The notes under the pieces were generated by a model that did not search any database, had not been told where the DNA came from, and worked only from the letters and a program-made list of their open reading frames with translations. Shown one piece after another: positions 1 through 10,900 of a DNA stretch of 64,000 nt. A program made the translations under genes and the position numbers. The DNA comes from Bromus sterilis. Lineage: Eukaryota > Streptophyta > Magnoliopsida > Poales > Poaceae. The stretch covers positions 217,651,501-217,715,500 of the forward strand of contig OX465596.1 in the NCBI GenBank assembly GCA_950022295.1, read 5' to 3'. How positions within the stretch are numbered: the first letter of the stretch is position 1; every line of letters begins with the position of its first letter.

Positions 1-1954
1 CATGCTTGTACCAGTAGAATTCCGGACGGTGATCTTGATTGTTTCTCCTCCACCAGGTTGCTTGTCAACTGTCACTTGCCTCCCCGAGCTCTTGCCGCCA
101 TCCTTCTTCTCTCTGGACTCACCAATGACCACATTTTCCTTGTTAGCTAATTCGGCTTTGTCAGGACGAATCAACACCTTCCTTCCAAGTCATCAGGAAG
201 GGTTGCTTGTCAACCTGCATCTCAGAAAAGCTCACTCGTCCTTCATTTAATGGCCGATTGTATATGTCTTCGGAAAACGATGCAATCATTAGTAGCATGT
301 GAGAAAGAATTGTGATATTTGCAATAAGCACATCGTTTTAGCTCTTGAAACGACGGTAAAGTGTCAGATATTCTAATCATCTTTTCTTGTAATAAAGCAT
401 CAAATATCCTATCACACTTGGCTATATCAAAGGTAAATTTTATTTCCTCCTCACGATTCTTGCGAATCGGCTTAAGAGCATTGCACGAGTAAGGTTTGGC
501 CTTTAAGGACCAAACAAACTCAGTGGTATATACATCAACCTCATCGTCCGAGTTATCATCATTGTAGTCAACCATATGCATTCTAGGACGATCGGTTGGT
601 GACTTGTGAACCTCTTTACTTCGGCTCTCTTGGGCTAAAGCTTTCTGCAAGACTTGGTTAATATTTAAAAACTCATAACTTTCTAGCTTCTCTTTAATGT
701 GAGCTTTCAAACCATTAAGAACAAGATCTGCCAAGTCTCTCTCAGTTGTCACTAAGCTATAACATCGGTTTTTTATATCTCTAAACCTCTTGACATAATC
801 AGTGACCGATTCATCATGTTTTTGCCTAACCGATGTAAGATGGGACTACTTAAGCTCATTGTCGTCACTATAAAAATGATCATGAAATTTCTGTTCTAAT
901 TGCGACCAAAAAAGAATAGAGCCATGTGGTAAAGCAGCAAACCATGAAAATGCTGTGCCTGTTAAAGATAATGGAAATAAGCGCACCTTCAATTCTTCCA
1001 TGGAACTGGCCTCACCCAACTGTGCTAAGTACTGTCTAACATGCTCCCAAGTTATTCTTGTGCCCTCTCCACTAAACTTAACAAAGTCAAGAACCTTGTA
1101 ACCTTGAGGGTACAAAACTGCATCAAAGTGTGCAGGATAAGGCTTTTGATACACACAACTTTTTACTTTTTCATCGTCTTCGAAATTATCTTGAAACATC
1201 TTATGCAAATCCTGCCTTAGCTTGGCTAGAATAGGATCCGAAGTAGATGACAATGCTTGTGTCAATGACATAGGAGCTACTTGAGTACTAGCTATTGGTG
1301 CAACTTGTGCTATGGGCGCCGAACTATAGTTTGGCGGTAGACAAAACGTGCCTACCCCTATAGGTGATGTGGCAAAGTAATTCGGCATTGACACCGAATT
1401 GGTTGCACTCAGAATAGGGTTCGGGTAGGTAGGTGCAGTCACAAGTTGATTGGTTTGGCTAGGATAAGAAATCATCGGCATATTATAATATTGTTGCATA
1501 GGAGGTGCCGATGAAATAGGCAAGGTTGATTAATTTTTTCTGGGCTAACAACAGTACCACTAGATGATGGAGACATATTTTTCTATGCACTGCTATTTGC
1601 TAAGAACGCATTATACATCATATCATTGCCCTTGCTAACCAAGCTCTCAATCATAGCAAGTTGATCTTTAGAAAAAACTTTACTCACAGTGATTTCATCT
1701 ATGTTACCATCGAGAGGAGGGAGCTTAATTTCTCCAACCGAAGTGATGTTGCCTTGGCGAGTCTTGTCGAAATTCGCAGGAAAGACTTGCAAATCCTCCT
1801 CCTCGCGCTGCTTCATGAGCGTCTCATAAGCCTCCATGCGCTGCTCCTGGCGCGGCTTCTTGATGGCTTCATATGCTTGACGATGTTCCTCCGATAGTTC
1901 ATCAAGACTGGGCCTGATGATGTTATCAGCATTGATCTCTGCTGACTTGGACAT
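1..1954 (-). pseudogene. Broken gag of a Ty3/Gypsy element (runs off the left edge)
   Basis: Gag (capsid/nucleocapsid) polyprotein of an LTR retrotransposon. The first ATG after the primer site is at 1954-1952. From the N-terminus: a charged Lys/Glu-rich region (1954-1583), a Pro/Tyr/Met-rich linker, then the capsid domain with the GTAFSWFAALPHGS motif (about 960-900). Next come TSVRQKHDESVTDYVKRF (about 840-790) and a variant zinc knuckle, C-X2-C-X7-H-X4-C (about 330-280). It is a pseudogene. There is a TAG stop inside the capsid domain at 846-848, a frame change between 1583 and 1523, and an extra A in the AAA run near 246. Beyond 243, recognisable gag residues (MQVDKQPF, then QVTVDKQPGGGETIKI) continue in shifted frames to the window edge. 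The adjacent PBS and LTR fix the 5' end. Lineage not assigned; the capsid is neither Athila-like nor chromovirus-like by eye. Confidence 0.88.
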
Positions 1955-1980
1955 GGTTGATGACGATTTCTTGAAACTTG

Positions 1981-1998
1981 TCCCCAGCGGAGTCGCCA
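1981..1998 (-). other. Primer binding site, tRNA-Arg type
   Basis: On the minus strand this reads TGGCGACTCCGCTGGGGA, complementary to the 3' end of a plant tRNA-Arg (…CCCAGCGGAGTCGCCA). It sits five bases inside the LTR edge, the standard position for priming minus-strand DNA synthesis. It fixes the element's orientation as leftward. The tRNA assignment is from memory of plant tRNA 3' ends. Confidence 0.75.
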
Positions 1999-2003
1999 AA
2001 AAG

Positions 2004-3009
2004 TGTGTTGACGTTGAATTGCGCCCTACACGAACAAGTTACGTGTACCCGCGGCGCCGAGGGAGATAATCCGCAGCTCGCATTGTGGGAGGCTGACCGG
2101 AAGTGCGATATGCAAGACAATCCGGTTAGCTCTTTTTGGACCAGACGCCCCAAGCCCTCGGGAGGGACCCCGTCAGAGAACTCGGCGACAATTGGCTGCC
2201 CTAGGTCGTCCTGGACGCCGCTGGAGCTTCGCGATTCGTCTTCCTGCAAGAACAAGAGTAGATGAAGAACGAGAAGAAAGAACACGGTAGATTAGATGTA
2301 AATATATGGGTTTTGATGTGTTTCGATTGTTGTGTTTCAATCGGCCGTCACCTCATCCATATATAAGGAGCCTGGACTTTCCGTGCAAGAAAAGGACTAT
2401 AAATCTCGTCCAAATCTTTCCAAACTTAACTGAACTCGGATTACAGGTGGGCCTGGGAGAACATTTCGGTTTTTGGTAGTTTCGGGGCTGTAAACGACCT
2501 CGGATGGAAAAACTCAAAACATCAAAGTTGCATCCCTCGAAATTTCCAAGAATTTCCATGATGAACGTTTTTTTAATTCAGGGCCATCTTAAGGGCCTAA
2601 ATCCTCACGCTTTCCATCAGACATCAATTCACGGTTGTCTGGCTCCTAGCGTCAGTTTTTGCTCTTTGACATGTATACATTGTTATGGCTGTAACTTTTG
2701 CATACAAACTCAGATTTGGATGATTCAAAAATCAAAATCGACCGGCTCGATGAGACCAAAACGCTCCATGTAGAACATTTTTTCCATTTGATGATGTCTT
2801 GAAGGCCTAATTGGCAGAATAGTTCTTCAAAGTCCAGGATCTTATTGCTCCAGACATAGTTTCGGCCCTCGAGATCGAATCGGATGGTGATGGCTCGAAC
2901 TACAAAGATGTTCATATCAACAATACCAAACTTATTCATGTAGAACACTTCTTCATTTGAGGCCATCTTATATAGGTTTATTTTCGTGCCAAAAACGGGT
3001 GTCAACACA
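2004..3009 (-). repeat. 5' LTR of the minus-strand Gypsy element
   Basis: A 1,006 bp LTR with imperfect inverted ends: TGTGTTGACG at the left and TGTCAACACA at the right, matching at 9 of 10 positions when inverted. The PBS follows its left edge, so this is the 5' LTR of an element reading leftward out of the window. The partner LTR is off-window, so insertion age and target duplication cannot be read; 3010-3014 (GGGGT) would be one TSD copy. Short ORFs within it are not credible genes. Confidence 0.8.
2358..2367 (-). promoter_or_regulatory. Candidate TATA box of the 1 kb LTR
   Basis: The minus strand reads CTTATATATG here, about 640 bp into the LTR in transcript sense. That would leave a U3 of about 640 bp and an R-U5 of about 330 bp. 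Assigned by position and sequence only. Confidence 0.4.
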
Positions 3010-3043
3010 GGGGTATGGGGAAATTTCATCCCAAGTCATGTAA

Positions 3044-3120
3044 AGGGGGACGGGGATGGGATTATGGGGAATAGATGGGGATGGGGATGGGATTATGGAG
3101 AATAGATGGGGATGGGGATG
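3044..3120 (+). repeat. GGGGAT-rich tandem repeat
   Basis: A short G-rich array built on GGGGATGGGATTATGG(G/A)GAATAGAT with extra GGGGAT units, period about 31 bp, two to three units. The repeated G3-4 tracts could form a G-quadruplex on the plus strand. The flank to 3165 continues with degenerate pieces (GGGGATTATTCCC). It lies between the 1 kb LTR and a truncated Athila-like fragment. Parent element not identified. Confidence 0.6.
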
Positions 3121-3165
3121 TTATACACGTATCCCTATAGGGGATTATTCCCATTTCCATCCCTA

Positions 3166-4746
3166 GATAAATGACAACGAAGATAATTTTTGTGGTGACA
3201 TGCTACCAACATAAGTAGAACATTTAAGTGCAGCAAGCAAGATGTATAAATCGAGACAAGTTAATAACAAACAAGATTCTATGTCTAGTATTGAAACTAG
3301 AAAAGTAAGAACATAAAGGTGTACGAGCTCTCGCTACATGTGACTCGAATGTCTCCAATTGGTGTTCCCGTGCAGAATGGGAGATGGGCTTAGAGCATAA
3401 AGATACTTATTAGTTGTTGAGAACTCAATATACTAATTTTCACACATGGTCTTATTGGAATCTTATTATGACATATACCCAGACCGTCGGTCAGGTACAA
3501 GACAATCCAATCCCGTCCCTTTCGACTTTGATCACTCAATGAATGAGCACAAGCAAAATTAGTTGGCACTTAGGATGGCAAATAGAATAAATGATGGAGA
3601 TATGAAGTCAACAAGTGAGAAATTCTCACATCAATGAGGACAATCATAGGCGAGAGAAAGCCAAATGATAGTTATGATGTGAGAAGTAGGGATTGTCATG
3701 CAACAGATGCAACTAGAGTTATGAATATATGAAAGTTCTCCAATGCAACTAGTGGGGGTGCATCCAAATTGCTTGCTCAAGAAGACCTAGAGCTCTTTTG
3801 AGGAGGCTCATCATTGGAATATACAAGCCAAGTCCTATAGTGTAGGGTCCCCACTTAGTTATGCATGAATGCTAAAAAAACTCTTTATGAAGTATAAGTG
3901 CTACTTGAGCACAAGTGTGGATCTTTTACAAGAAGAATAGTAGTGTTTCCCCCTTCTATTTTTCTCTTTTTTTGTTGCGTCAATGGATCTTACTATTATA
4001 TCTCTCATTTTTCCTCTTTGGGATATTTTCATTTTGTTTTCTTTTGGGATCTTTTAATTTTTTTCCTCTTTGGGATCTTTTATTTTTCTTTCGGGATCTT
4101 TTAATTTTTTCCTCTTTGGGATCTTTTCCCCACATTAAGGACAACACTCTATATATACAAAGATTAACATGATAAACACACTTTTACAAGGTACTCATAA
4201 TAAAACTAAAACTAAATCATGATGTATGCAAGGTATGCCTCTGCGAGTGTACCAGGATATGCAATGATACTAACGCATCATGTAGAAAAAAGGTGAAAAG
4301 GGAAAATCCCAACTATCATGCGGCTTTATGATCAAGAAAAAGCAATATGCCGATGAGATAACATCAATTCATGAGAAAGATGGATGTTGCATGTCAATGT
4401 ATTTCAAAATGGCTAGGGAAATGACATAATAGGTAGGTATGGTGGCTGTTTTGAGGAAGATATAGTGAGGCTTATGTATGAAAGAGCGTATCATGCCAAG
4501 GATTTGGATGCACCGGCGAACTTTGCACAAACTCTCAAGATGAGAAAGGGCAATACAGGGTACCGAGGAGGCTAGCAAAACATGGATGGTGGAATTTCCA
4601 ACAATCGATTACTCACATTAGTCAAAGGAACTCATTCACTTATTATCAGTAACTCTCTATCTTGTCAGGAGATTCACAAAGAGCCAAGTTGTCTAAGAGG
4701 AGTGTATGGGGTTTGGTTATCCATGCACATCCTCGACCCATGATAC
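3166..4746 (-). mobile_element. Athila-like internal fragment, part 1 (inverted relative of element B)
   Basis: Read on the minus strand, this resembles the non-coding stretch before the 3' LTR of element B (about 56000-57440). Shared landmarks are a run of CCTCTTTGGGATCTTTT-type repeats (4010-4130, seen inverted at about 56520-56580), the block around 3340-3860, and the block at 4370-4550 that matches 56200-56400 inverted. The left end is cut abruptly at the satellite, so no LTR remains. The fragment continues at 8795 after a nested solo LTR. The only ORFs are short and show no conserved family. Confidence 0.7.
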
Positions 4747-4943
4747 TGTAAGGCCCGATATGTGATACTGTTGTAGATCTAGATGTTTCCATCCAGATCC
4801 GGGGACGAAGCACATATCGGTCCCACCGCGAAATTTGACCAAGCCATATGCCCCGGATTTCCAACATGATATCACAACATTACAGATACAAGGATACAAC
4901 ATCTCATACAATAGACATACAACTGCCTTCATACAATACATCA

Positions 4944-4970
4944 GCGGAAGAAATATGTCTGAGTACAGAC
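4944..4970 (-). promoter_or_regulatory. GCGGAAG-linked hairpin, family A copy
   Basis: GCGGAAG is followed by a perfect 5 bp stem GTCTG/CAGAC with loop AGTA (4957-4970). The same motif recurs at similar positions in the LTRs of elements T and D. Function unknown. Confidence 0.6.
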
Positions 4971-5474
4971 TACAATCAAATGCCTAGTGGCAAAGGTAAA
5001 ACACACCATTCCCGTAACCATACGGGTCCAGGCTATCCGCAGGGATCCGCCTAAATAGTCGTCGTCGAGTCTCCGCGAAGGCGTCCAGAAGAAGGGTCGT
5101 CGAGCTCCTCTGTAGTGCAAGACCGTTTGCATAACGTGCGTACAAGAAAGAAGAAAGGGGTGAGCTATATCAACAAGTATTGTAACTAACTTCTCACGGT
5201 AAGATGGGGGTAGTGGTTGAGGTTGCAGCCGCACTAGCATTATATAAGTGCCTAACGATCTTTTTAGAGTTAGATGAGAACCAAGCATTCGATGAGGAAT
5301 CGCCTCCAATAAGTCTTGCTATCATCTACTTACGCAAACATAACACCTATCTAATCCTCGTCCTCCCCTTCGCATCCCGACGAAGAAGAAGCAGTCAAGG
5401 CACACACACATTGATCCAGTTATTAAGATTATCACAGTTGATGTTGTCTTTGAACAAGGTGTAGGTCTCAAGTT

Positions 5475-5528
5475 GTCCATAACCGTGGACATGGCTTCTC
5501 GAAAAGATTTAACCCTGCATGGGTGTAC
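5475..5528 (-). promoter_or_regulatory. Triple-palindrome LTR module, copy 1
   Basis: Three consecutive palindromes: CCGTGGACATGG (one pair lost, consistent with CpG decay from CACGG), CTTCTCGAAAAG (one mismatch) and CCCTGCATGGG (decayed), ending at GTGTAC. Belongs to solo LTR A. Function unknown. Confidence 0.7.
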
Positions 5529-8311
5529 AAACTGCCCATTACAAGGCTCTGCACGCACGCCAAAATCTCTCAATCGGGCCCGTTAAAGACACTCATTGAA
5601 GAGTTGTTCCGAGAGATCCGGACGTCACAGTCCCTCTAACTAACAACGCACAAATCCGGGTGGCCCCCGGTGAGTCGGCATCCAACTCAAAAACCAGCCG
5701 CACTCTCGAATTGGTCTCTACCGTCTGGACGAGGTCGGGATAACCTACCCTTGCCCGGGCAGGCTCCCTAGATTCCAGGTGTGGACCAACAGGATATACC
5801 ATCCCACTGGTCCGGTTTGTTTTAAATCCACTGGCTGCAGACCAGTTACGCACACGGTTTCTCAAATGGTAATATCAGCTCGGGCCACCACTAGAAATGT
5901 TTGCAACTAGGTAGGTAAGAAAAGGGGACCCCATAGTATCCCACACGCGGTTAGGCACGCTCAGTCTTAAAACCGATACCGAAACTCTGATCCTAGGTGA
6001 CTCGAATGGAACAAAGCGTCGGGGCGGGATAGCCTAGACCTTCCATCCTTCGTCGAGTATAGTCAACATTATAATAATCATATCATCCACAACAATATAA
6101 TAAAGTGATAGCCCAATCCAAGGAGTAACAGGAGAACAGTTGATAGCATCCTAGCATGCATACTAAGAAGTGGCTGAGCAGCGAGCAATAGTAACATAGC
6201 CGAACAAGGTTTGCTGGGATGTGGAGGACATGGCTGTTTGGGTTTATTTGAGGGGCATGAATATGAAGTGGTAGGATCAAGCATCCGTTCTATCCTATAC
6301 CTACGCGCGAGTGAACTGAAAGTTATAAGCATGATATATGCTCCCCATTACCTGATGAGAAGACGAAGCCAAAGGTGTAGTCGACCGAAAACTCGCAACG
6401 TCTCGAGAATACCCGCGGGAGCACACATGAAGTAAACACTGGAAAGACAATCAACGAGCAAACATCTATTACTATGGAGCAATCACCATCAAGCAAGAAC
6501 AGGAACGCAACACGAGATAACACAACACGATATCGCATCTATCGTCGAGAGCGGTTACTAACAGGTTAAGTGGAGTACTCGTCAACACGAGAATGGTTCA
6601 AGTTGTTTAGCTACACAACATGAGAAAATGTTGTTAACATGGCATCTCACTCAAGCATGGGATATCACACAATCATGGCAAGAGGTGAAGCATAAAGTAA
6701 ACTATCTACGCTAGTCAATTTAAATGAGGTAAAATCCTAGACATGGCATATCGCTAAGTACCCGACAACAATTAAAGCATTTGGTACGGTTCTTCCCTAA
6801 ACCATATTTTAGGTTGGTTAACAACAACAAACAATAGAATGGACACAAAGTACATGAAATTCTAGTCAAGTTACATGTAAAGAACACTCCAAACGGAGTT
6901 ACGGTTAAAAAGATACAAGCATCACAATTTACGGGTACATGCTATTAACATCAGGGAGCATACTTTAGAGAAATGAAAAAATTAGCTACTGAATGAAAAC
7001 ATGCACCAAAATGACATGGATTAACAGTAGACATGACAAGGAAGGCATGGCAACAAAGTTCCATGTATATGAGCATCAGGAACAAGTAATTGTAACCCAT
7101 GCAAAATGCAAGAATATACTACTGGTCTAGGGACTTAGTGAAAATCAGGGCATGTGACAGCATACAGCAGGGTTGCACTTTGGGATCTTGATAACTATAT
7201 GAACAACAACCATATCATGGAAAATAAAAGCATGGCATCAAAGTACACATAACAAGGAGCAGATAATTACATTGGAGCTTATGCATATGAAGCATGGATC
7301 ATTAGCTATAAGGCATCAAAGTAACAACTTTATATAAATAGCAACACATGTTAATAGGGTCACCAATTTGGAGCAAGAAATAATATAGCTACAGCAGGCA
7401 AACATGACAAAGGAATGCATCTAAATGAAGTGCACATGATGCTTAACACATACACGAAATAATCTATAGCAGAGGCCTCATGGATGTGACACAATCATCA
7501 ATCAAACTTTGAATAAAATAACAGCAGCAACACTTAACGATTAGGTGTCCACTTCAACACAGATTAACAACATCTAGATGGCCTCAAATGGATTAACTCC
7601 CAAAAGCATTATGATAGAGCACATCACAGTGAACAAAATTCATTTTGGGCGCATCGTCATCCGGGCTACGGTTTAACCGCAAACGATAGCGCAAAACAGA
7701 ACCAGCAGCAGAAAATCCGGGGACTTTGCAAAAATCACAGAGCTAGGAAAAAAAAGGACCTTGGCCTGAGGCCCAACAGCGGCGCGAGGAGGCGGGCCGG
7801 GGCGTGCGGATGCGCGGCTGGGCGGAGAGGTGCTCGGGTGAGGGCGGCGCGAGCTCGCCGGCTCGGCTCGTCGTCATCCTCGGGCAACCATGGCGCGGCG
7901 GCGGGCGCGGCTTCCTACTGGCGACGACCTGCGAGGGGAGAGGGAGCCATGCCGTGAGGGAGGAGGAGAGGGAGGAGTGGGGGCGTGGCGAGGAGAGGAG
8001 GCGGCCGGCAACGGCGTGTGGAGGCGCGACGGCCGAAGCTCGATGGCGGCGACGGTAAGTCGGGCCCCCGCGGCCCGGTGGCAGCCGATCCAGGCCCCGC
8101 GGGGCCCTAACCGGGGTGGAGGCTGGAGCTGGCAGTTGGGGGTGACGTGGCACTCCGGGAGCCCTCCGATCTGCGATCCGACGCCTCCGGGAGTGGCCAG
8201 GCTAGGATTTCGAATTTGGAGGGGCTAGAGGGGAAGCTCTGTGCAATTCTAGGGGGTGGCTACAATTTTTACAAGTGTGAAACCCTAGAAGGGCTAGGAG
8301 AGTGTGGTGGT

Positions 8312-8321
8312 CTTTATATAG
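8312..8321 (-). promoter_or_regulatory. TATA box of LTR family A
   Basis: The minus strand reads CTATATAAAG, just upstream (transcript sense) of the GC-rich island. The family A fragment at 37907-37916 keeps CTATATAATG at the same place, next to the shared AATTTTTACAA sequence. This suggests a transcript starting near 8285 whose leader is the GC-rich island. Confidence 0.55.
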
Positions 8322-8794
8322 GCTCGCCTGGCTGGCGGGTTTACGCAAATGCCCCCGGCCTCTCTCGCGCGCGTCCGGTGAAAATGTTTCTGATCGCCGG
8401 GAGTCCATACGACCTCCGATTCGGATGAAATCTCGAGCCACACGCTCAGCGCAGCGAGCCCTTCAGTCCTACCTCACTTCGATAACGTTCCGAGAACATT
8501 TTTCCGATTCCCAATAAAATAATCCATTTAATTATTAAATGGAGTTTTCGTTCCGATGTCGATGAATGGTCCTATGCCGGTTGCGACAGTTCTCGGGTGA
8601 AACCCCGGTGTCCAAGGTCGTGTGCCATTGGGAAAAGGGTTTGGTCCCGCATGCCGGTACGAGAAGGAGGGGGGGATATTCACCGATTAATACATCAGCA
8701 AAGCAAACACTGCAAACAATACAAACAATCAACACAGCAACGCAACAAACAAATTATTTTAATTTGGGTGAAAATCCCGGGCTGTTACAGATAC

Positions 8795-9060
8795 TGTGAG
8801 GGTAATCTTTTAGAATCTTGCAAATATTAGTGATCTTATTAGTAGCTAGACTTCTCAAGTAATTTTTTGAGTTTTCAAAAATAATCATGTTGAGCCAAAA
8901 TACAACACCTATCACTAATAGGCTTGAGCTCGAACACACAAAACTTCATACATTACTATTATCAATACCTCAAAACTATTGCAAGTTATTACTAAACTCA
9001 ATTTAGCAACCTTGATTAGATACTCATAGTAAGATACACACCTAGTGCAAAAAAGCCAAC
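8795..9060 (-). mobile_element. Athila-like internal fragment, part 2
   Basis: Continuation of the 3166-4746 fragment after the solo LTR. Inverted, it matches element B at about 55665-55970, with shared landmarks around CCTATCACTAATAGG and CAATACCTCAAAACTATTGCAAGTTA. It ends where a different LTR begins near 9061. Confidence 0.65.
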
Positions 9061-9363
9061 TGATGAGGAGCATCCTATGTACATCACCATGTTACGCTCC
9101 CCTTCATCAAGATACATGTGTGACATACACATATCACACATAAAGATGAATCTTCTCCTTTACACGTGTCTACTTGGTGCTCTCGAGAATGGTATACTAC
9201 TTGACCCTCCTACTTTGTGCACTTATAGGTTGGAGCCACATGAAGAATGTGCAATGGAGGAGTCCGAGCACAAGAGAACGTCTACAACATCTGCGAGGGA
9301 AGCTTGGAAGAGAAGACGAAAGAGAGAAGAAGAAGTGGAGCCAAGAAGCTACAGGCGTCGAAT

Positions 9364-9551
9364 GTCCGGACTGTGAGTCGGACCGTCCGGTCTCACACCG
9401 GACCTCGGACCTTCCAGACTGGACCTCGGACCGTCCGGAATAAGGCACACGAGAACAAAGGTATTATTTGCCCACGTTGGGCCGTCCGACTTACAAGTAG
9501 GACCGTCCGGGCTCACATTGAACCGTCCGACTTGCATGCCGGACCGTCCGA
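9364..9551. repeat. GGACCGTCCGG motif cluster
   Basis: At least six close variants of CGGACCGTCCGG (CGGAC/GTCCG arms around one base) occur with irregular 20-50 bp spacing, separated by TCACA-type linkers. They lie upstream of the TATA box at 9619, so they may be promoter elements or methylation-rich U3 repeats. A second cluster lies at 10333-10476. Confidence 0.65.
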
Positions 9552-9618
9552 CCAAGTCAACTGTCTGCACACAGCCTTGGGCTAAGCAACCTGTGTACCC
9601 CTTCATTACCCCTTGGAC

Positions 9619-9626
9619 TATAAATA
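9619..9626 (+). promoter_or_regulatory. TATA box (TATAAATA)
   Basis: TATAAATA in the context GGACTATAAATACC, followed by a pyrimidine-rich leader (CCCCCACCTCCTCTCTAGG). This is typical of plant LTR core promoters. Confidence 0.55.
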
Positions 9627-10020
9627 CCTATCCCCCACCTCCTCTCTAGGGTTAGCTAAGATTGGATCTAAACATTAGAGCTTAGATCCACTCCTCCCCT
9701 TTGGGGATCCCTCCTACCTTGGAGTTCATACCATCTCCCGCGGGATAGAGGCTTCATCTACGGTTGAGCCTTAGACCTCCATGTCCTAGGACATGTAGGA
9801 AGGAAATCTAGCTTATCTCCATCTCTCTCTTGTGGATGATTTGGATCAAGTATTTATCTATATTTATCTTGTGTTGCAACTTGTGTGTTGATTGGTGTTG
9901 TTTCCCCTTGTGATTCCTCTTGTGTTCTTAGTGTTCTTCCTCCAAATCCCCCTCCAATTCGTGAAGATCGGTCAAATCCCCAAGGATGTGGTCCTAAAGA
10001 GGACTTGGTCCTTTATCATT

Positions 10021-10033
10021 TGGTATCTAGAGC
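10021..10033 (+). other. Degenerate initiator-Met primer binding site, copy 1
   Basis: TGGTATCTAGAGC resembles the tRNA-iMet PBS (TGGTATCAGAGC) with a one-base insertion, placed two bases after the putative LTR end TTATCA. Confidence 0.5.
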
Positions 10034-10900
10034 AAGGTTGCCACGAATTTGGATCCCCTCCCCCACTTTTCTAGCCAATTTTTTCTTTGTTCTTGACCTA
10101 ATTTGAAAATTCCCAAAAAAATAGCCTACACCCAATTTCTTGTGATTTGTTGGATTTGGTGCGAATTGGTTGGTTTTGATCCATGGATATCATGTTATAC
10201 TAGTTGATGTACCTTCCTTTGCATTTCCAAGGCCTAATTTTTCTTTTACCCCCACCAAATTGACCTCCCAAGTTGCTAATTTCCGCTCAAAATCACGACA
10301 CGGAGCTCCAATACTTTCGAGCGACGACCTAGTCGGACCGTCCGGGTTCACGTTGGACCGTCTGGGCTCACGTCGGACAGTCGGACTTGCAAGTTGGATC
10401 ATACAGAATAAGGACTCAGGTTACAGAAGCCCGTCGGACCATCACGTTGGACCTTGGGCTTACATCGGACCGTCCTACCCTCCTGTTTCCCGCCTTTCGC
10501 AAATCACCATTTTGGCCATAACTTCTTCATCCAGAGTCCGTTTGAGGTGTTTTGCATTCGTGTGGAGATTTGAGTGGCTTGTGTGTTGGATCTTGTTCCC
10601 TCTTCCTCTATTGTGTTGGTTACCCTTTGTGATTTACCCTTGTGCCTTGCTATTGTTGTGAATCTTCCCCCTCCGAATTGTGAAGATTGGTCTAACCCCT
10701 AGGCTTGTCCTACATCATTTGGTATCAAGAGCATGGTTTCCACGATTCGGAGTCCTTCCCCCTCATTTTTCTAGCCAATTTTTTTTGCTTTGTTCTTACC
10801 TAATTTGAAAATCCCCACAAAAAATAGCCTGACCCAAGATTAGTCAACTTGTTGTATTTCATGAGATTTGGTTGGCTTTGGCACTCCTAAATCTTCTTTT
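10034..10900 (+). mobile_element. Leader plus duplicated LTR/PBS segment
   Basis: After the first PBS-like site comes a leader of about 230 bp. From about 10290 a second, diverged LTR piece follows, with a GGACCGTCCGG cluster (10333-10476). A copy of the LTR end follows (…CTACATCA), then a second PBS-like site TGGTATCAAGAGC (10720-10732) and a second leader (to about 10890). The 9895-10170 and 10610-10880 stretches align, giving a unit of about 700 bp. The 163-residue plus-strand ORF here has no recognisable domain. Confidence 0.55.
10333..10476. repeat. GGACCGTCCGG motif cluster, second copy
   Basis: Diverged copy of the 9364-9551 cluster (CGGACCGTCCGGG, TTGGACCGTCTGGG, CGGACAGTCGGAC, CGGACCATCACG, CGGACCGTCC). 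Many differences fit CpG loss. Confidence 0.55.

Larger units (their letters stand above)
4747..8789 (-). mobile_element. Solo LTR, family A (4.0 kb)
   Basis: A complete LTR with ends TGTAAGG…TGTTACA (inverted TGTAA/TTACA), flanked by a 5 bp target duplication GATAC (4742-4746 and 8790-8794). No internal region is present, so it is a solo LTR left by LTR-LTR recombination. Orientation is leftward by analogy with elements T and D, where the TGT-side end abuts the PBS. It holds the GCGGAAG hairpin (4944-4970), the triple-palindrome module (5475-5528), an AT-rich tract (6560-7700), a GC-rich island (7740-8240) and a TATA box (8312-8321, minus). ORFs in the GC-rich island are low-complexity and not conserved in the family A copy at 35363. 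Confidence 0.88.
9061..10018 (+). repeat. Probable LTR of an unassigned plus-strand retrotransposon
   Basis: The left limit is inferred from where Athila-like homology ends; the first bases are TGATGAGG. The right end is TTATCA, two bases before a PBS-like TGGTATC. It contains GGACCGTCCGG clusters (9364-9551) and a TATA box (9619-9626) followed by a CT-rich leader. Polarity is set by the PBS-like site and TATA box. No gag or pol remains nearby, so Copia or Gypsy cannot be decided. Confidence 0.5.

Noticed and set aside
3898..4172. Phe/Leu-rich short ORFs resembling membrane peptides
   Set aside because: Produced by T-rich, CTTTGGGATC-type repeats in Athila non-coding DNA; two overlapping frames look equally hydrophobic.
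9364..10476. CRISPR-like spaced GGACCGTCCGG repeats
   Set aside because: Repeats are short and variable, spacing is irregular, and the setting is a plant LTR. No CRISPR array features.
10170..10661. 163-residue plus-strand ORF
   Set aside because: Spans the leader and a duplicated LTR piece; no conserved residues and a composition typical of non-coding DNA.
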